A stretch of DNA of 64,000 nt from SZUA-592 sp041556555 (GCA_041556555.1 JBFFIE010000001.1:1-64000); one strand, 5' to 3'. Shown: positions 18,147 through 27,228, numbered from the stretch's first letter. Made by a program: numbers and translations. The notes: generated from the sequence alone by a model not told the origin.

Positions 18147-18812
18147 TTAAAAGTCAAAAGTATCAGTTTGATTGGCACCAATCAGCGGAGGGATAAAAGT
18201 TTCAAACAGGCTCTCGCGTCGCCATTCATTTTTCCCGACACGGGTTATCAGTTCTGCTTCCATTACTGGAAGAGATCCGGTAATCACAAACAAGCGTCCC
18301 ATCGGAGAAAGTTGCTGCTGAAAACAGGATGGCAGCACAGGCAATGATCCAGTCAGGACAATTACATCAAAGTTTTTTTGCTTGTCCCAGCCGTTTATGG
18401 CGTCGCCATGTTCCAGGATTACGTTATTGATACGATGTCGGGAAAGTTTTTCAGCTGCCTGTCGAGGAAATTCCTCGAATATATCAACGCTGACTACACG
18501 ACTGCTTGCCCGTGCCAGCAGCGCCGTAAGGTAGGCACAACCCGTACCGACCTCGAGGACGTTATCGCTTTTCTGGATATCCAGTACCTGCAACAAGCGT
18601 GCCTCAACCTTGGGCGTCATGGTCACTTGCCCATGTGGCAAGGGAATCTGGATATCGGCAAGCGCCAGGTTACGGTAGGTAACCGGGACAAAATCTTCAC
18701 GGTGTATTTCATCCAGCAAATCAAGAACCCGTTGATCAAGTACTTCCCAGGTCCTGATCTGTTGTTCGATCATATTATGGCGTGCCTGGTCAAAATTCAT
18801 CTCGGTATTCAT
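18147..18812 (-). CDS. Protein-L-isoaspartate O-methyltransferase-like protein
   Basis: About 221 residues of the PCMT family: N-terminal ARHNMIEQQIRTWEVLD, SAM-binding motif I (VLEVGTGCAYLTALLA) and the PLPHGQVTMTPKVEARLLQ segment. It is a second, more divergent copy of the pcm gene found at 42162 in this window. Such PCMT2-type proteins often sit upstream of tolC in gammaproteobacteria, and their repair activity is uncertain. Three in-frame ATGs (18857, 18812, 18800) lack good ribosome sites. I prefer 18812 because it leaves the thiC promoter outside the gene. Confidence 0.8.
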   Translation of the reverse strand: MNTEMNFDQARHNMIEQQIRTWEVLDQRVLDLLDEIHREDFVPVTYRNLALADIQIPLPHGQVTMTPKVEARLLQVLDIQKSDNVLEVGTGCAYLTALLARASSRVVSVDIFEEFPRQAAEKLSRHRINNVILEHGDAINGWDKQKNFDVIVLTGSLPVLPSCFQQQLSPMGRLFVITGSLPVMEAELITRVGKNEWRRESLFETFIPPLIGANQTDTFDF

Positions 18813-18835
18813 AGGCAGTAAATTATCGCAAAAAT

Positions 18836-18844
18836 TGTTATGAT
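18836..18844 (+). promoter_or_regulatory. Extended -10 promoter for the TPP riboswitch-thiC unit
   Basis: TGTTATGAT matches the extended -10 pattern TGnTATnnT. It would start RNA about 10 bases before the riboswitch aptamer. No good -35 is seen, which extended -10 promoters tolerate. Confidence 0.45.
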
Positions 18845-18860
18845 AAGCATTATGCATGAG

Positions 18861-18944
18861 TAGTGCGGCTAGGGGCGCCTGTGACAGGCTGAGAGTGACC
18901 CTTGAACCTGATCCGGTTAATTCCGGCGTAGGAAAGCAAGCACA
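18861..18944 (+). ncRNA. TPP riboswitch (THI element)
   Basis: The conserved core GGCTGAGAG (18888-18896), ACCCTTGAACCTGATC (18898-18913) and CCGGCGTAGGAAA (18923-18935) is the signature of the thiamine pyrophosphate aptamer. The outer P1 stem can pair GTGC (18863-18866) with GCAC (18940-18943). It lies 55 bases before thiC, so high TPP should shut down thiC expression, most likely at translation initiation since no clear terminator is seen. Confidence 0.95.
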
Positions 18945-18998
18945 CTTTCACACTATGAACGGGCGCTCATATCGTTTTTATATTGAGGAACCAGTTCC

Positions 18999-20873
18999 AT
19001 GAGTGCCATCGTCAAACCCTTTTCTATTGATCAATCCAGTATCACCCGGAAAGCAACCCCGTTGCCCGGTTCCAGAAAGATCTATGTGCCCGGCAGCCGA
19101 GCAGACCTGCAGGTGCCCATGCGCGAGATCGCGCTGGCCAAGACCCACAGCCAGCAGGGGGTGGATATTAATCCGCCACTGGCGGTCTATGACACTTCCG
19201 GATCCTATACCGATCCGAATGCCGATATTGATATCCGTCAGGGTCTTCCTCCCCTGCGGCAGCACTGGATTGATGAGCGTGCCGATACCGAGACGCTGGC
19301 CGAGTTCAGCTCCGAGTATGGCCGGACGCGGATGCAGGACCCCGCGCTCGCCGAGCTGCGCTATGAGGGCTCACGTCTGCCACGGCGGGCCCGGACCGGC
19401 CAGTGCGTGACCCAGCTGCATTACGCCCGGGCTGGCATCATCACCCCGGAAATGGAATTCATCGCCATCCGCGAGAACCAGAAATTGGCTGACTACAGGG
19501 ACTCGGGACTGGCACAATGCCACCCGGGCCAGGGCTTCGGGGCGCATATCCCCGAGCTAATCACGCCTGAGTTTGTGCGCGACGAGGTGGCGCGGGGCCG
19601 GGCCATCATACCGGCCAACGTCAACCACCCGGAAACCGAGCCAATGATCATCGGCCGCAACTTCCTGGTCAAGGTCAACGCCAACATTGGCAACTCGGCG
19701 GTGACCTCCTCGATCGAGGAAGAAGTGGAGAAGATGGTTTGGGCCATTCGCTGGGGGGCAGATACCGTCATGGACCTGTCCACCGGCAAGCACATCCACG
19801 AGACCCGCGAGTGGATCATTCGCAACTCGCCGGTGCCGATCGGCACGGTGCCGATCTACCAGGCCCTGGAAAAGGTCGATGGCAAGGCTGAGGAACTGAC
19901 CTGGTCGATATACCGCGACACACTGATCGAGCAGGCCGAACAGGGGGTGGATTATTTCACCATCCACGCCGGTGTGCGCCTGCCGTTCATCCCGCTGACT
20001 GCCCGGCGGGTGACCGGCATTGTCTCCCGGGGCGGCTCGATCATGGCGAAGTGGTGTCTGGCGCATCATAAAGAGAGCTTCCTATACACTCATTTCGAGG
20101 AGATCTGCGAGATCATGGCTGCCTATGACGTGTCCTTCTCGCTGGGTGACGGCCTGAGGCCGGGCTCGATCGCCGATGCCAATGACGAAGCGCAGTTTGC
20201 TGAGTTAAAGACTCTGGGTGAGCTGACCAAGATCGCCTGGGCGCATGATGTCCAGGTCATGATCGAGGGTCCGGGGCATGTGCCCATGCATCTCATCAAG
20301 GAGAACATGGACAAGGAACTCGACGAGTGCCATGAGGCGCCGTTTTATACCCTGGGGCCGCTGACCACTGACATCGCCCCGGGCTATGACCACATTACCT
20401 CGGCGATCGGGGCCGCGATGATCGGCTGGTACGGCACCGCCATGCTCTGCTACGTGACCCCGAAAGAACACCTGGGGTTGCCCAACAAGGATGACGTCAA
20501 GGAAGGAATCATTACCTACAAGATCGCAGCCCATGCAGCGGACCTGGGTAAGGGCCACCCGGCGGCCCAGGTTCGGGACAATGCCCTGTCGAAGGCGCGA
20601 TTTGAATTTCGCTGGCAGGACCAGTTCAATCTTGGACTGGATCCGGAGCGGGCCCGGGAATACCACGACGAGACCCTGCCCAAGGAGGGTCACAAGCTGG
20701 CGCACTTCTGCTCCATGTGCGGTCCCAACTTCTGTTCCATGAAGATCACCCAGGACGTCCGTGACTATGCCCGTGAGAGGGGGCTGGACACACAGGAGGC
20801 GCTGGAGAAGGGCATGGATGAAAAGGCCGAGGAGTTCCGGAAAAAAGGTAACGAGTTATATCAAGACGTCTGA
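18999..20873 (+). CDS. thiC: Phosphomethylpyrimidine synthase ThiC
   Basis: A 624-residue radical SAM enzyme that converts aminoimidazole ribotide to hydroxymethylpyrimidine phosphate in thiamine synthesis. The 4Fe-4S ligands are in the C-terminal CSMCGPNFC (CxxCx4C). The N-terminal ThiC-associated domain is present (about residues 20-100), and the core carries GYDHITSAIGAAMIGWYG. Length is close to the E. coli protein (631). GAGG precedes the ATG. Local GC is higher than in the flanking genes, perhaps from high expression or a different history. Confidence 0.98.
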   Translation: MSAIVKPFSIDQSSITRKATPLPGSRKIYVPGSRADLQVPMREIALAKTHSQQGVDINPPLAVYDTSGSYTDPNADIDIRQGLPPLRQHWIDERADTETLAEFSSEYGRTRMQDPALAELRYEGSRLPRRARTGQCVTQLHYARAGIITPEMEFIAIRENQKLADYRDSGLAQCHPGQGFGAHIPELITPEFVRDEVARGRAIIPANVNHPETEPMIIGRNFLVKVNANIGNSAVTSSIEEEVEKMVWAIRWGADTVMDLSTGKHIHETREWIIRNSPVPIGTVPIYQALEKVDGKAEELTWSIYRDTLIEQAEQGVDYFTIHAGVRLPFIPLTARRVTGIVSRGGSIMAKWCLAHHKESFLYTHFEEICEIMAAYDVSFSLGDGLRPGSIADANDEAQFAELKTLGELTKIAWAHDVQVMIEGPGHVPMHLIKENMDKELDECHEAPFYTLGPLTTDIAPGYDHITSAIGAAMIGWYGTAMLCYVTPKEHLGLPNKDDVKEGIITYKIAAHAADLGKGHPAAQVRDNALSKARFEFRWQDQFNLGLDPERAREYHDETLPKEGHKLAHFCSMCGPNFCSMKITQDVRDYARERGLDTQEALEKGMDEKAEEFRKKGNELYQDV

Positions 20874-20924
20874 TAGAAAAACAAAAAGAACAGAATAACA
20901 AGTCCAGAGTGATGTTCATGCATA

Positions 20925-22232
20925 GTGAACTATGATGCCCTGTTAAAAGAATCTCCTGATCCGGATATTGGTGAGGATCGTCTGCAGCGCCTGCTGGAGG
21001 ATTCAACAGCCCGGCGTCATCTGGATAAATTACCCGATGAAGACGTCCCTTGTTTTTTAAACCTGATTACCATCTCCAATTTTATTTACCGTTATTTATG
21101 CCGGCACCCTGAAATAATTGCCACACTTTATGGTGCCCAGACACTTGATATTTCGGAACTGGACTCAATTACCGATCTGGACAGTTTACGGCATTTCAAA
21201 TACAAAGAATTAATCAAGATTAGCTGGCTCGACATATGCCAGCGCTTTTCCTATCAGATTGTACTGGATCGACTCAGTTTACTTGCAGAATATATTATTA
21301 ATAAGACCATGGAACTGGTTGCCAAGGATCTTGAAAGCAGTGGTCTGAAAAATGATCCGGTGCCATTTACAATATTTGCCTTGGGGAAACTGGGTGCTGT
21401 GGAACTGAATTTTAGTTCGGATGTGGATTTGATCTTTGTTTCCAGAAATGAAACAGAAGAAATGAGTTACCCCGATTACCAGGAATTGATAACAGAGCAG
21501 GTCCGTAGATTCAATCAGGCCATTGAACACAGATCCGAAGACGGATTCCTTTACAGGGTTGATCTCAAGCTTCGTCCCTGGGGACGCAGTGGACCATTGA
21601 TCATTTCAATAGATGAAACAGAGCTTTATTATGAGGCCAGTAACGAGGCATGGGAACGTTTTGCCTGGTTGCGTGCAAGAATCATTGGTGGTGACAGAAA
21701 ACTGGGTGAGGATTTACTGGAACGCTTGCAGCCTTTTATCTATCTGCGTTCACTTGGCAGTGATGATCTGATCCGTTTTATTAAAATCAAAAACGACATG
21801 TCTGTCCAGCGTACTCGCAGTGGATCATGGAACGTTAAGCTGGGCAATGGTGGGATCAGGGATATCGAGTTTTTCATTCAAATGCTACAGATTGTAAATG
21901 CAACCAGTCATTCTGAGCTCAAGACCACCAGTACACTCAAATTGATTGATTTGCTGACTACCAAGGGATTTTTTTCAAGGGAAGAAGGCGGGGACATTTA
22001 TGAAAGCTATATTTTTCTGCGAAGATTGGAAAACCGGCTGCAGATGGTGGATGAACTACAAACACATAAGCTTGCTGATGAACCACAACAACGTCGCAAA
22101 ATTGCGTGTTCTCTGGGTTTTGGTCCGGCAAGTGACGATTCCACAATTGAAAAATTCGACAGAAAGTTGCTCGAACACCGTGAGATAGCGAGTTCCTGTT
22201 TTGATCGCATCCTGCCGGGAGAAACATCATGA
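20925..22232 (+). CDS. glnE: Glutamine synthetase adenylyl-removase half (split GlnE, N-terminal gene)
   Basis: A 435-residue protein matching the N-terminal half of bifunctional GlnE, which removes AMP from adenylylated glutamine synthetase by phosphorolysis. The nucleotidyltransferase motif is GKLGAVELNFSSDVDLIF (about 153-170), followed by YRVDLKLRPWGRSGPL and an all-helical GlnE tail (IRDIEFFIQMLQ, LRRLENRLQMV). Normal GlnE is one chain of about 950 residues; here the frame ends with a TGA that overlaps the ATG of the transferase half. The start is GTG, limited by an upstream in-frame TGA at 20910. No clear ribosome site is seen. Confidence 0.88.
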   Translation: MNYDALLKESPDPDIGEDRLQRLLEDSTARRHLDKLPDEDVPCFLNLITISNFIYRYLCRHPEIIATLYGAQTLDISELDSITDLDSLRHFKYKELIKISWLDICQRFSYQIVLDRLSLLAEYIINKTMELVAKDLESSGLKNDPVPFTIFALGKLGAVELNFSSDVDLIFVSRNETEEMSYPDYQELITEQVRRFNQAIEHRSEDGFLYRVDLKLRPWGRSGPLIISIDETELYYEASNEAWERFAWLRARIIGGDRKLGEDLLERLQPFIYLRSLGSDDLIRFIKIKNDMSVQRTRSGSWNVKLGNGGIRDIEFFIQMLQIVNATSHSELKTTSTLKLIDLLTTKGFFSREEGGDIYESYIFLRRLENRLQMVDELQTHKLADEPQQRRKIACSLGFGPASDDSTIEKFDRKLLEHREIASSCFDRILPGETS

Positions 22233-23572
22233 CGGCCAGGTATTCGGAATCTACCCGGGATGCACTGCAGCTGGCATGGAATGTCAATGCAGCGAACGCC
22301 AATCTCGAGCGTTGGCTGGATATTTGTGAACACGAAGGCTGGAGTGAAACTATTGAAAATCTGCCGCTGTTGGCAAAGTTGTTTGGAGCAAGTTGGTATT
22401 TTACCCGGCTTGTTTTTTTTCGTGGACTCGAAATCAAAAAATATTTTGATGACATGCGGACAGATCCTGACTTTTCAAAGTCCAGCATGCTTGAATTTAT
22501 CCGGGACAATGATATTGATTCGGATCTGGAGGATCGCTTCGAACGTTTGCGTCTGGCGAAAAATGAAATCATGTTGCAAATACTCCTGTTTCAGCTCACT
22601 GACAGACTGGATGATGAACAATCTGAAGTCGCTTTATCACACCTTGCAGAAATAACCCTGCAACTCGCCGTGCATCTGGTTATGGATGGGGCGGAAGGTG
22701 ACCCGCAATATCCTGCAATACTGGCCATGGGACGGATGGCCGGAAAAGAAATGAATTATGGTTCTGACCTGGATTTAATCTTTCTGTATTCGGGTGAATC
22801 CTCAGAGCATGCAGCGCTCACCAGGCGGATTCAGTTGCTGCTTAGACATATTGCCACACCAACCGCCTGTGGCTTGCTCTATGAAATTGATATGAGGCTC
22901 AGGCCACACGGAACTTCCGGTACTTTGATAAGCCCGGCCAGCTATTTCATCGAATACCACTCCGAGGACAGGGATATCTGGGAACGGCAAATGATGACCC
23001 GTTGCCGTCCTGTTGTTGATGAAAATAATCTGGCTAGCGAGGCGTTATCGTCCATCAGCTCAAAAATCTACGCTATATACGATGAAGCTCACCTCAGGAA
23101 GCAAATTCTGGACATGAGATTCAAGGTTGAGAAGGAACTCGGCAATCCAAAAGGCAAATTTGAAATCAAGCGAGGCCCAGGCGGTATCATGGACATCGAT
23201 TTTCTTACTCATTTCCTCCAGCTTGGTTATGGGCATGAGTTTCCCGAGCTGAAAACTGCGTCAACCAGAAACGCCTTGCGGCAACTCGGAAATAAAAACT
23301 TGCTCACTGGTGATCAAGTCGGGCTATTATTACAATCTTATGATTTTCTCAAACGAGTTGAAGGTGTGTTGAGGGTAGCTGATTTGAAAAGTGTCAGTGC
23401 TTTCTCACAGGACCCTGAACAGATCCAGACATTGGCCAGGGCTATGGGTTATGCAAGAGATGCGGGGTCAGCCGATGCTGAAGGTTTTATCGATGAATAT
23501 CTCACAGTGACAGGTAAGGTCAGGAACTGTTTTACCGATGTGGTTGGCGAGTATCCGGGTAGTGGTCTGTAG
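22229..23572 (+). CDS. glnE: Glutamine synthetase adenylyltransferase half (split GlnE, C-terminal gene)
   Basis: A 447-residue protein matching the C-terminal half of GlnE, which adenylylates glutamine synthetase to lower its activity. Its motif GRMAGKEMNYGSDLDLIF, the following YEIDMRLRPHGTSGTL and the helical IMDIDFLTHFLQLGYGHEFP parallel those of the removase half. The ATG overlaps the previous stop (ATGA), which suggests translational coupling and a heteromeric enzyme. Together the halves have about 880 residues, so some of the usual central linker is missing. A frameshift of a once fused gene is the alternative. Confidence 0.88.
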   Translation: MTARYSESTRDALQLAWNVNAANANLERWLDICEHEGWSETIENLPLLAKLFGASWYFTRLVFFRGLEIKKYFDDMRTDPDFSKSSMLEFIRDNDIDSDLEDRFERLRLAKNEIMLQILLFQLTDRLDDEQSEVALSHLAEITLQLAVHLVMDGAEGDPQYPAILAMGRMAGKEMNYGSDLDLIFLYSGESSEHAALTRRIQLLLRHIATPTACGLLYEIDMRLRPHGTSGTLISPASYFIEYHSEDRDIWERQMMTRCRPVVDENNLASEALSSISSKIYAIYDEAHLRKQILDMRFKVEKELGNPKGKFEIKRGPGGIMDIDFLTHFLQLGYGHEFPELKTASTRNALRQLGNKNLLTGDQVGLLLQSYDFLKRVEGVLRVADLKSVSAFSQDPEQIQTLARAMGYARDAGSADAEGFIDEYLTVTGKVRNCFTDVVGEYPGSGL

Positions 23573-23577
23573 CTTAT

Positions 23578-23940
23578 CTAGTCCAGCTTGACCGCATCTA
23601 TGCTGACGACATCCTGATCACCAATAACCTCTGCAGAGTGGATTGTATTCCTGGGTACGATTACCCAGTCTCCTGCCTCAAGAACAACATCAATACCATA
23701 AATCCGTATCAGAAAGCGCCCGGCCAGCACGGCATCAATTTTGTCAACTGGATGTGTATGTTCAGGGAAACAGGTTCCCAATGAATAAGTGTAACGGGTG
23801 CATTCGTAACCCATTGAGCAGAGCTTATCGGAGAGGCGGACTGCCGTTAATGCACCATCTGTTCCAGGATTCCAGTGGTAGACCTCAGGATGTAACTTTT
23901 GAGACAACCGTCTGATTTCTCCCGTTTGCTTTTGCTTCAT
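23578..23940 (-). CDS. Cupin-domain protein
   Basis: A 120-residue single-domain cupin. The two cupin motifs are visible as a PEHTHPVDKIDAVLAGRF segment with HxH metal-ligand candidates and a later GDWVIVPRNTIHSAEV. Small cupins of this type are often sensors or dioxygenase-like enzymes; no substrate can be assigned. Its start lies 56 bases inside the 3' end of the diguanylate cyclase gene upstream, indicating cotranscription; CAGG precedes the ATG. Confidence 0.75.
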   Translation of the reverse strand: MKQKQTGEIRRLSQKLHPEVYHWNPGTDGALTAVRLSDKLCSMGYECTRYTYSLGTCFPEHTHPVDKIDAVLAGRFLIRIYGIDVVLEAGDWVIVPRNTIHSAEVIGDQDVVSIDAVKLD

Positions 23941-25162
23941 AGAGTGCCTGGTCAGCCAGGTTAATCAGGTCGTTTGTCGATTTTTCCTGATTTGGTATCA
24001 GTGTAACCACACCCATACTGATAGTCACGATATCTTTGACAGTTGAGGATTGATGGGGAATTTTCAGATCTTCAACTCCTGTCCTGATTTGTTCTGCGAC
24101 ATAATGTGCCATTTCCAGGGTGGTATTTGGTAAAACGACAGCGAATTCTTCACCACCGTATCGGGCAGCAAAATCACTGGCGCGCCTTGTAAAATGCTCC
24201 AGGACTTCGGCAATCTGCTTCAGGCAGTCATCGCCAGCCAGGTGGCCATAGCTGTCATTGTAGGCTTTATAGCAGTCAATGTCGCAGAAGATCAGGGTTA
24301 ATGGTTCCTTTGCACGCATGCCCCGATTCCATTCTTTTTCGATGAATTCATCGAAACGTCTCCGGTTAAAGAGTCCCGTAAGTCCGTCCTTGGATGATAT
24401 TGTTAAAAGCGTATCCGCGAGCGCTTCCGCCTTGTCTTTTTCCTCTTTCAGTTTTCCCTCTGTGGCAATGCGTTGCCTGATCTCATTCTCAAGCTCTGTA
24501 TTGACCATTGCTGCCTGGCTTTTTTCAGATTGCAGTCGCGTAATCATGAATTCATTGAAGATCAGGTTATTGATCTGATTGCAAAGTCGGTAAGATGCAA
24601 TGAGGAGGAAAATAATATAGACAAGTAGCATGATGCCCAGACTGCGGATAATTTCATCATCAGAAAACAGACTGATGGCTGTCATAGGGCCCAGTGTAGA
24701 AATGATCATGACACTGAATGCAAGGAATGATGTGTTGTAAGTACCGAGTGCACCAGCAGTCATTCCTGCAACCGTGATGATGAAGAAGTAGAGATAAACA
24801 GGTTCCAATTTGCAGGACAGTTCAAAATACAGAATATTCCAGAGAATGCCTGATATGGCAATCCAGAGCACATAGAAATACAGCCATTGGTGCTCTTTCA
24901 GTACGTCAGGGCGGTTATGGTATAAGGACACGGCAAACAATCTCAGACTGGAAACAACAATCAGTGCCACCAGCCAGAAGAACATGAATTTTACAAATGC
25001 AGCATCCGGTTCGGCCAGGTTATAGAGCAGGAGACAGATAACTACCGCGATGATGACCATGCCGATGATGGCCACAGAGGATTGCCGGTAAAGTATATTG
25101 ACTCGCTTGCCCAGTATCTTTTGTTTTGTGATATCCATTAAGAATTGGACTGCAATGCGCAT
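23885..25162 (-). CDS. Membrane diguanylate cyclase (GGDEF)
   Basis: A 425-residue protein that should make cyclic di-GMP. Six predicted membrane segments lie between residues 29 and 193, then a coiled coil (about 205-250) and a GGDEF domain with active-site GGEEF at 336-340. An inhibitory-site RxxD (RASD, 327-330) sits five residues before it, so product feedback inhibition is expected. The N-terminal membrane domain matches no sensor family I can name. A second in-frame ATG at 25138 is a possible start; neither has a clear ribosome site. Confidence 0.88.
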   Translation of the reverse strand: MRIAVQFLMDITKQKILGKRVNILYRQSSVAIIGMVIIAVVICLLLYNLAEPDAAFVKFMFFWLVALIVVSSLRLFAVSLYHNRPDVLKEHQWLYFYVLWIAISGILWNILYFELSCKLEPVYLYFFIITVAGMTAGALGTYNTSFLAFSVMIISTLGPMTAISLFSDDEIIRSLGIMLLVYIIFLLIASYRLCNQINNLIFNEFMITRLQSEKSQAAMVNTELENEIRQRIATEGKLKEEKDKAEALADTLLTISSKDGLTGLFNRRRFDEFIEKEWNRGMRAKEPLTLIFCDIDCYKAYNDSYGHLAGDDCLKQIAEVLEHFTRRASDFAARYGGEEFAVVLPNTTLEMAHYVAEQIRTGVEDLKIPHQSSTVKDIVTISMGVVTLIPNQEKSTNDLINLADQALYEAKANGRNQTVVSKVTS

Positions 25163-25462
25163 GCCCTGAGGATGTTATGGCCGAATTTTAGGCGGTTAAT
25201 GTGATGCAGGTATCATTAACACAGTGAAATCTGATAGCTTAGCCATGCTGAAATTATGAATTGACCTGCGATGCGCAGGGCATCAGTTAAATATCAAGCG
25301 CTTACGATGTAGCTGGGAGGTCAAGGATCGCATGACTGTCACTAATAAACGACAGTTCTAACTAAGTTGAAATATATTATAAAACAATAAATTAAATAAA
25401 TAACCTGAAGTAGTTACTCTGTATCCATTGCCATCTCGGGATTGCTGGTTAGAAAAGATGAC
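25163..25462. other. 300-base intergenic region without a recognised gene
   Basis: This AT-rich spacer separates two minus-strand genes. It holds a short inverted repeat (ACTGTC/GACAGT near 25338-25360) and an AT-rich run (25370-25400). I see no tRNA, known sRNA or convincing terminator. A promoter for the cyclase gene presumably lies near its left end. Confidence 0.5.
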
Positions 25463-25933
25463 TCACAGGCCAGGTAACTGGTCTGCCAGCATCTCACTGA
25501 TAAAGGTCTGCCAGATGCTATCAGGTATCCAGATGTTCCTCAGATCGGCCATCGCTTCGTCAGTTGCCGTATTGCATTTGATGACCCGGTAGAGGAAGAC
25601 AAACGCGGAGACACGCCAATTATACGCGCAGTGGACCAGCTTGGATTTGTCCCGATTCGCATCCATGGCCGTGAAAAAGGCCTCCAGGTTATTCTTGTTG
25701 GGCGCCTTGAAATCCACAGGGATATGAAGGTAATCACAGCCAGCAGACCTGACCAATGTATCTTCATTTTTAATCGCGCCAGGTGAATCAGGCAAGGCAA
25801 GATTAATCACCAGCTGGCAGCCGGCGTCGTTGATTAATTGAAAGTCTTCAGCAGCCGGTTGTCCCGATGTAATCAGTGTATCACTGTATGAATAGACATT
25901 CGGCAAGTGCTGAAGAATTGGTGCGTTGATCAT
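25463..25933 (-). CDS. Protein tyrosine phosphatase-family protein
   Basis: A 156-residue dual-specificity-like phosphatase. The candidate P-loop is VHCAYNWRVSAF, where Cys and Arg are four residues apart rather than the usual five (CX4R). That spacing is also found in the DUF442/Blh-type branch of the superfamily. The N-terminal SGQPAAEDFQLINDAGCQLVI is typical of this branch. It lies alone on the minus strand, divergent from the SDR gene. The substrate is unknown. Confidence 0.75.
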   Translation of the reverse strand: MINAPILQHLPNVYSYSDTLITSGQPAAEDFQLINDAGCQLVINLALPDSPGAIKNEDTLVRSAGCDYLHIPVDFKAPNKNNLEAFFTAMDANRDKSKLVHCAYNWRVSAFVFLYRVIKCNTATDEAMADLRNIWIPDSIWQTFISEMLADQLPGL

Positions 25934-26001
25934 CGGATCATGAATATGCGGCCGTCCAGTAATAGCGATACAATGCAGGTGTTTAATTACAGTCTAGACG
26001 A

Positions 26002-26757
26002 ATGCCTAAACTTCAGCAAAAAAACGCCGTCGTAACCGGGGCCAGTAGTGGGATTGGCAAGGCTATTGCACTGGCCTTTGCGCGTGAAGATGCCAATGTA
26101 ATCGTCAATTATTATCAGTCTGCTGATAAGGCAGAGGCGGTAGCGGAGTCCATCCGTTCAACCGGAGGCCGGGCGCTGACGGTACAGGCGGATGTCGGGA
26201 ATCCTGAATCCATTGTCTCTTTGCTAAACAAGGCCAAATCAGAATTTGGTTCAATTGATATCTGGGTAAACAATGCCGGGATGGATATCCTCACCGGTTC
26301 CGGGGCCGAGTTGATGGATGAACATAAACTGGAGCGGTTGATCGACGTTGACCTGAAAGGGACCATCAATTGTTGCTGGGCACTGGCACCGCTGATGCTT
26401 AAACAGGGACATGGTGTAATTATTAACATGGCATGGGACCTTGCCATCCATGGTTTCCAGGGTGCCAATCCGCAGATGTTCGCTGCAGTTAAAGCGGGTG
26501 TACTGGGCTTCAGCCGGGCTTACGCAAAATCCTATGGACCCGAAATCCGGGTCAATGTCATTGCCCCCGGCTGGATACAGACTGCCTTTGCCGAGGATCT
26601 CATGGATAAGGACTATTATCAGGAACGGGTCAATGAAATTCCATTGGGACGCTTTGGTAAACCGGAAGACATTGCCGAGACGGCCGTGTTCCTGGCTTCG
26701 GATGATTCTTCCTATATAACAGGTGAAATGATTAAGGTGAATGGTGGCTTAAGCTAG
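26002..26757 (+). CDS. SDR-family oxidoreductase lacking the catalytic Ser and Tyr
   Basis: A 251-residue Rossmann protein of the short-chain dehydrogenase family. The cofactor loop GASSGIG (13-19) and NNAG (90-93) are intact, as is the C-terminal GE-x-x-K-V-N-G-G end. The active-site YxxxK reads FAAVK (Phe160, Lys164), and the usual INISS serine position reads INMAW. So the fold and NAD(P) site are present but the proton-relay residues are replaced. It may be a binding protein or use a different chemistry. No clear ribosome site is seen. Confidence 0.85.
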   Translation: MPKLQQKNAVVTGASSGIGKAIALAFAREDANVIVNYYQSADKAEAVAESIRSTGGRALTVQADVGNPESIVSLLNKAKSEFGSIDIWVNNAGMDILTGSGAELMDEHKLERLIDVDLKGTINCCWALAPLMLKQGHGVIINMAWDLAIHGFQGANPQMFAAVKAGVLGFSRAYAKSYGPEIRVNVIAPGWIQTAFAEDLMDKDYYQERVNEIPLGRFGKPEDIAETAVFLASDDSSYITGEMIKVNGGLS

Positions 26758-26760
26758 CCA

Positions 26761-27228
26761 CTATAACCAGCGTCGCACCTGATATTTATAATCCAGGTAT
26801 TGTTGCGGTTGCTCAGCTTCAAGAAAAATCTCTTCCTGCGGGATGATGCATCTGTCCAACAGGAAAAAGAAACCAATAATGACTATCACAGGTGACAGGC
26901 TGGCAAGTGCTATCCAGGCGCCAAGCAAGCTGAGCAACATGGCAAGATAGACTGGATTGCGGCTGTAACGATAGGGCCCGGTAGTGAGAATAGTCGTCGG
27001 CCTTGCAAGGTATTTGATGGGAGTCCCTTCTTGTTCATATTGCTTTGCAATTTTGAAAATAATAAAAATCCCGCCAAGAAAAATCAGGCCACCCAGAATT
27101 CTCAAAGGAATGAATATCATGTGCGACAAGGGCATGAAATAGTCGAGCAGCACCATTAAAATAAGGGCTATGCCGAAATAGACCAGTGGTGAGATTTTGG
27201 CCAACAGCAATGGAAAATTTACATTCAT
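26761..27228 (-). CDS. Isoprenylcysteine methyltransferase-like membrane protein
   Basis: A 155-residue integral membrane protein with about four hydrophobic segments and the ICMT/PEMT-type SAM-binding signature (TTGPYRYSRNPVYLAMLL) followed by a conserved Glu-rich end (PQEEIFLEAE). Bacterial members methylate lipids, thiols or other small molecules; the substrate cannot be read from sequence. Its start overlaps the end of the upstream repeat-protein gene by four bases, so the two are probably translated together. Confidence 0.82.
   Translation of the reverse strand: MNVNFPLLLAKISPLVYFGIALILMVLLDYFMPLSHMIFIPLRILGGLIFLGGIFIIFKIAKQYEQEGTPIKYLARPTTILTTGPYRYSRNPVYLAMLLSLLGAWIALASLSPVIVIIGFFFLLDRCIIPQEEIFLEAEQPQQYLDYKYQVRRWL

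Noticed and set aside
25334..25363. Nine-codon ORF in the 25163-25462 spacer
   Set aside because: Its GGGAGG is about 12 bases from the ATG and nothing else supports it.
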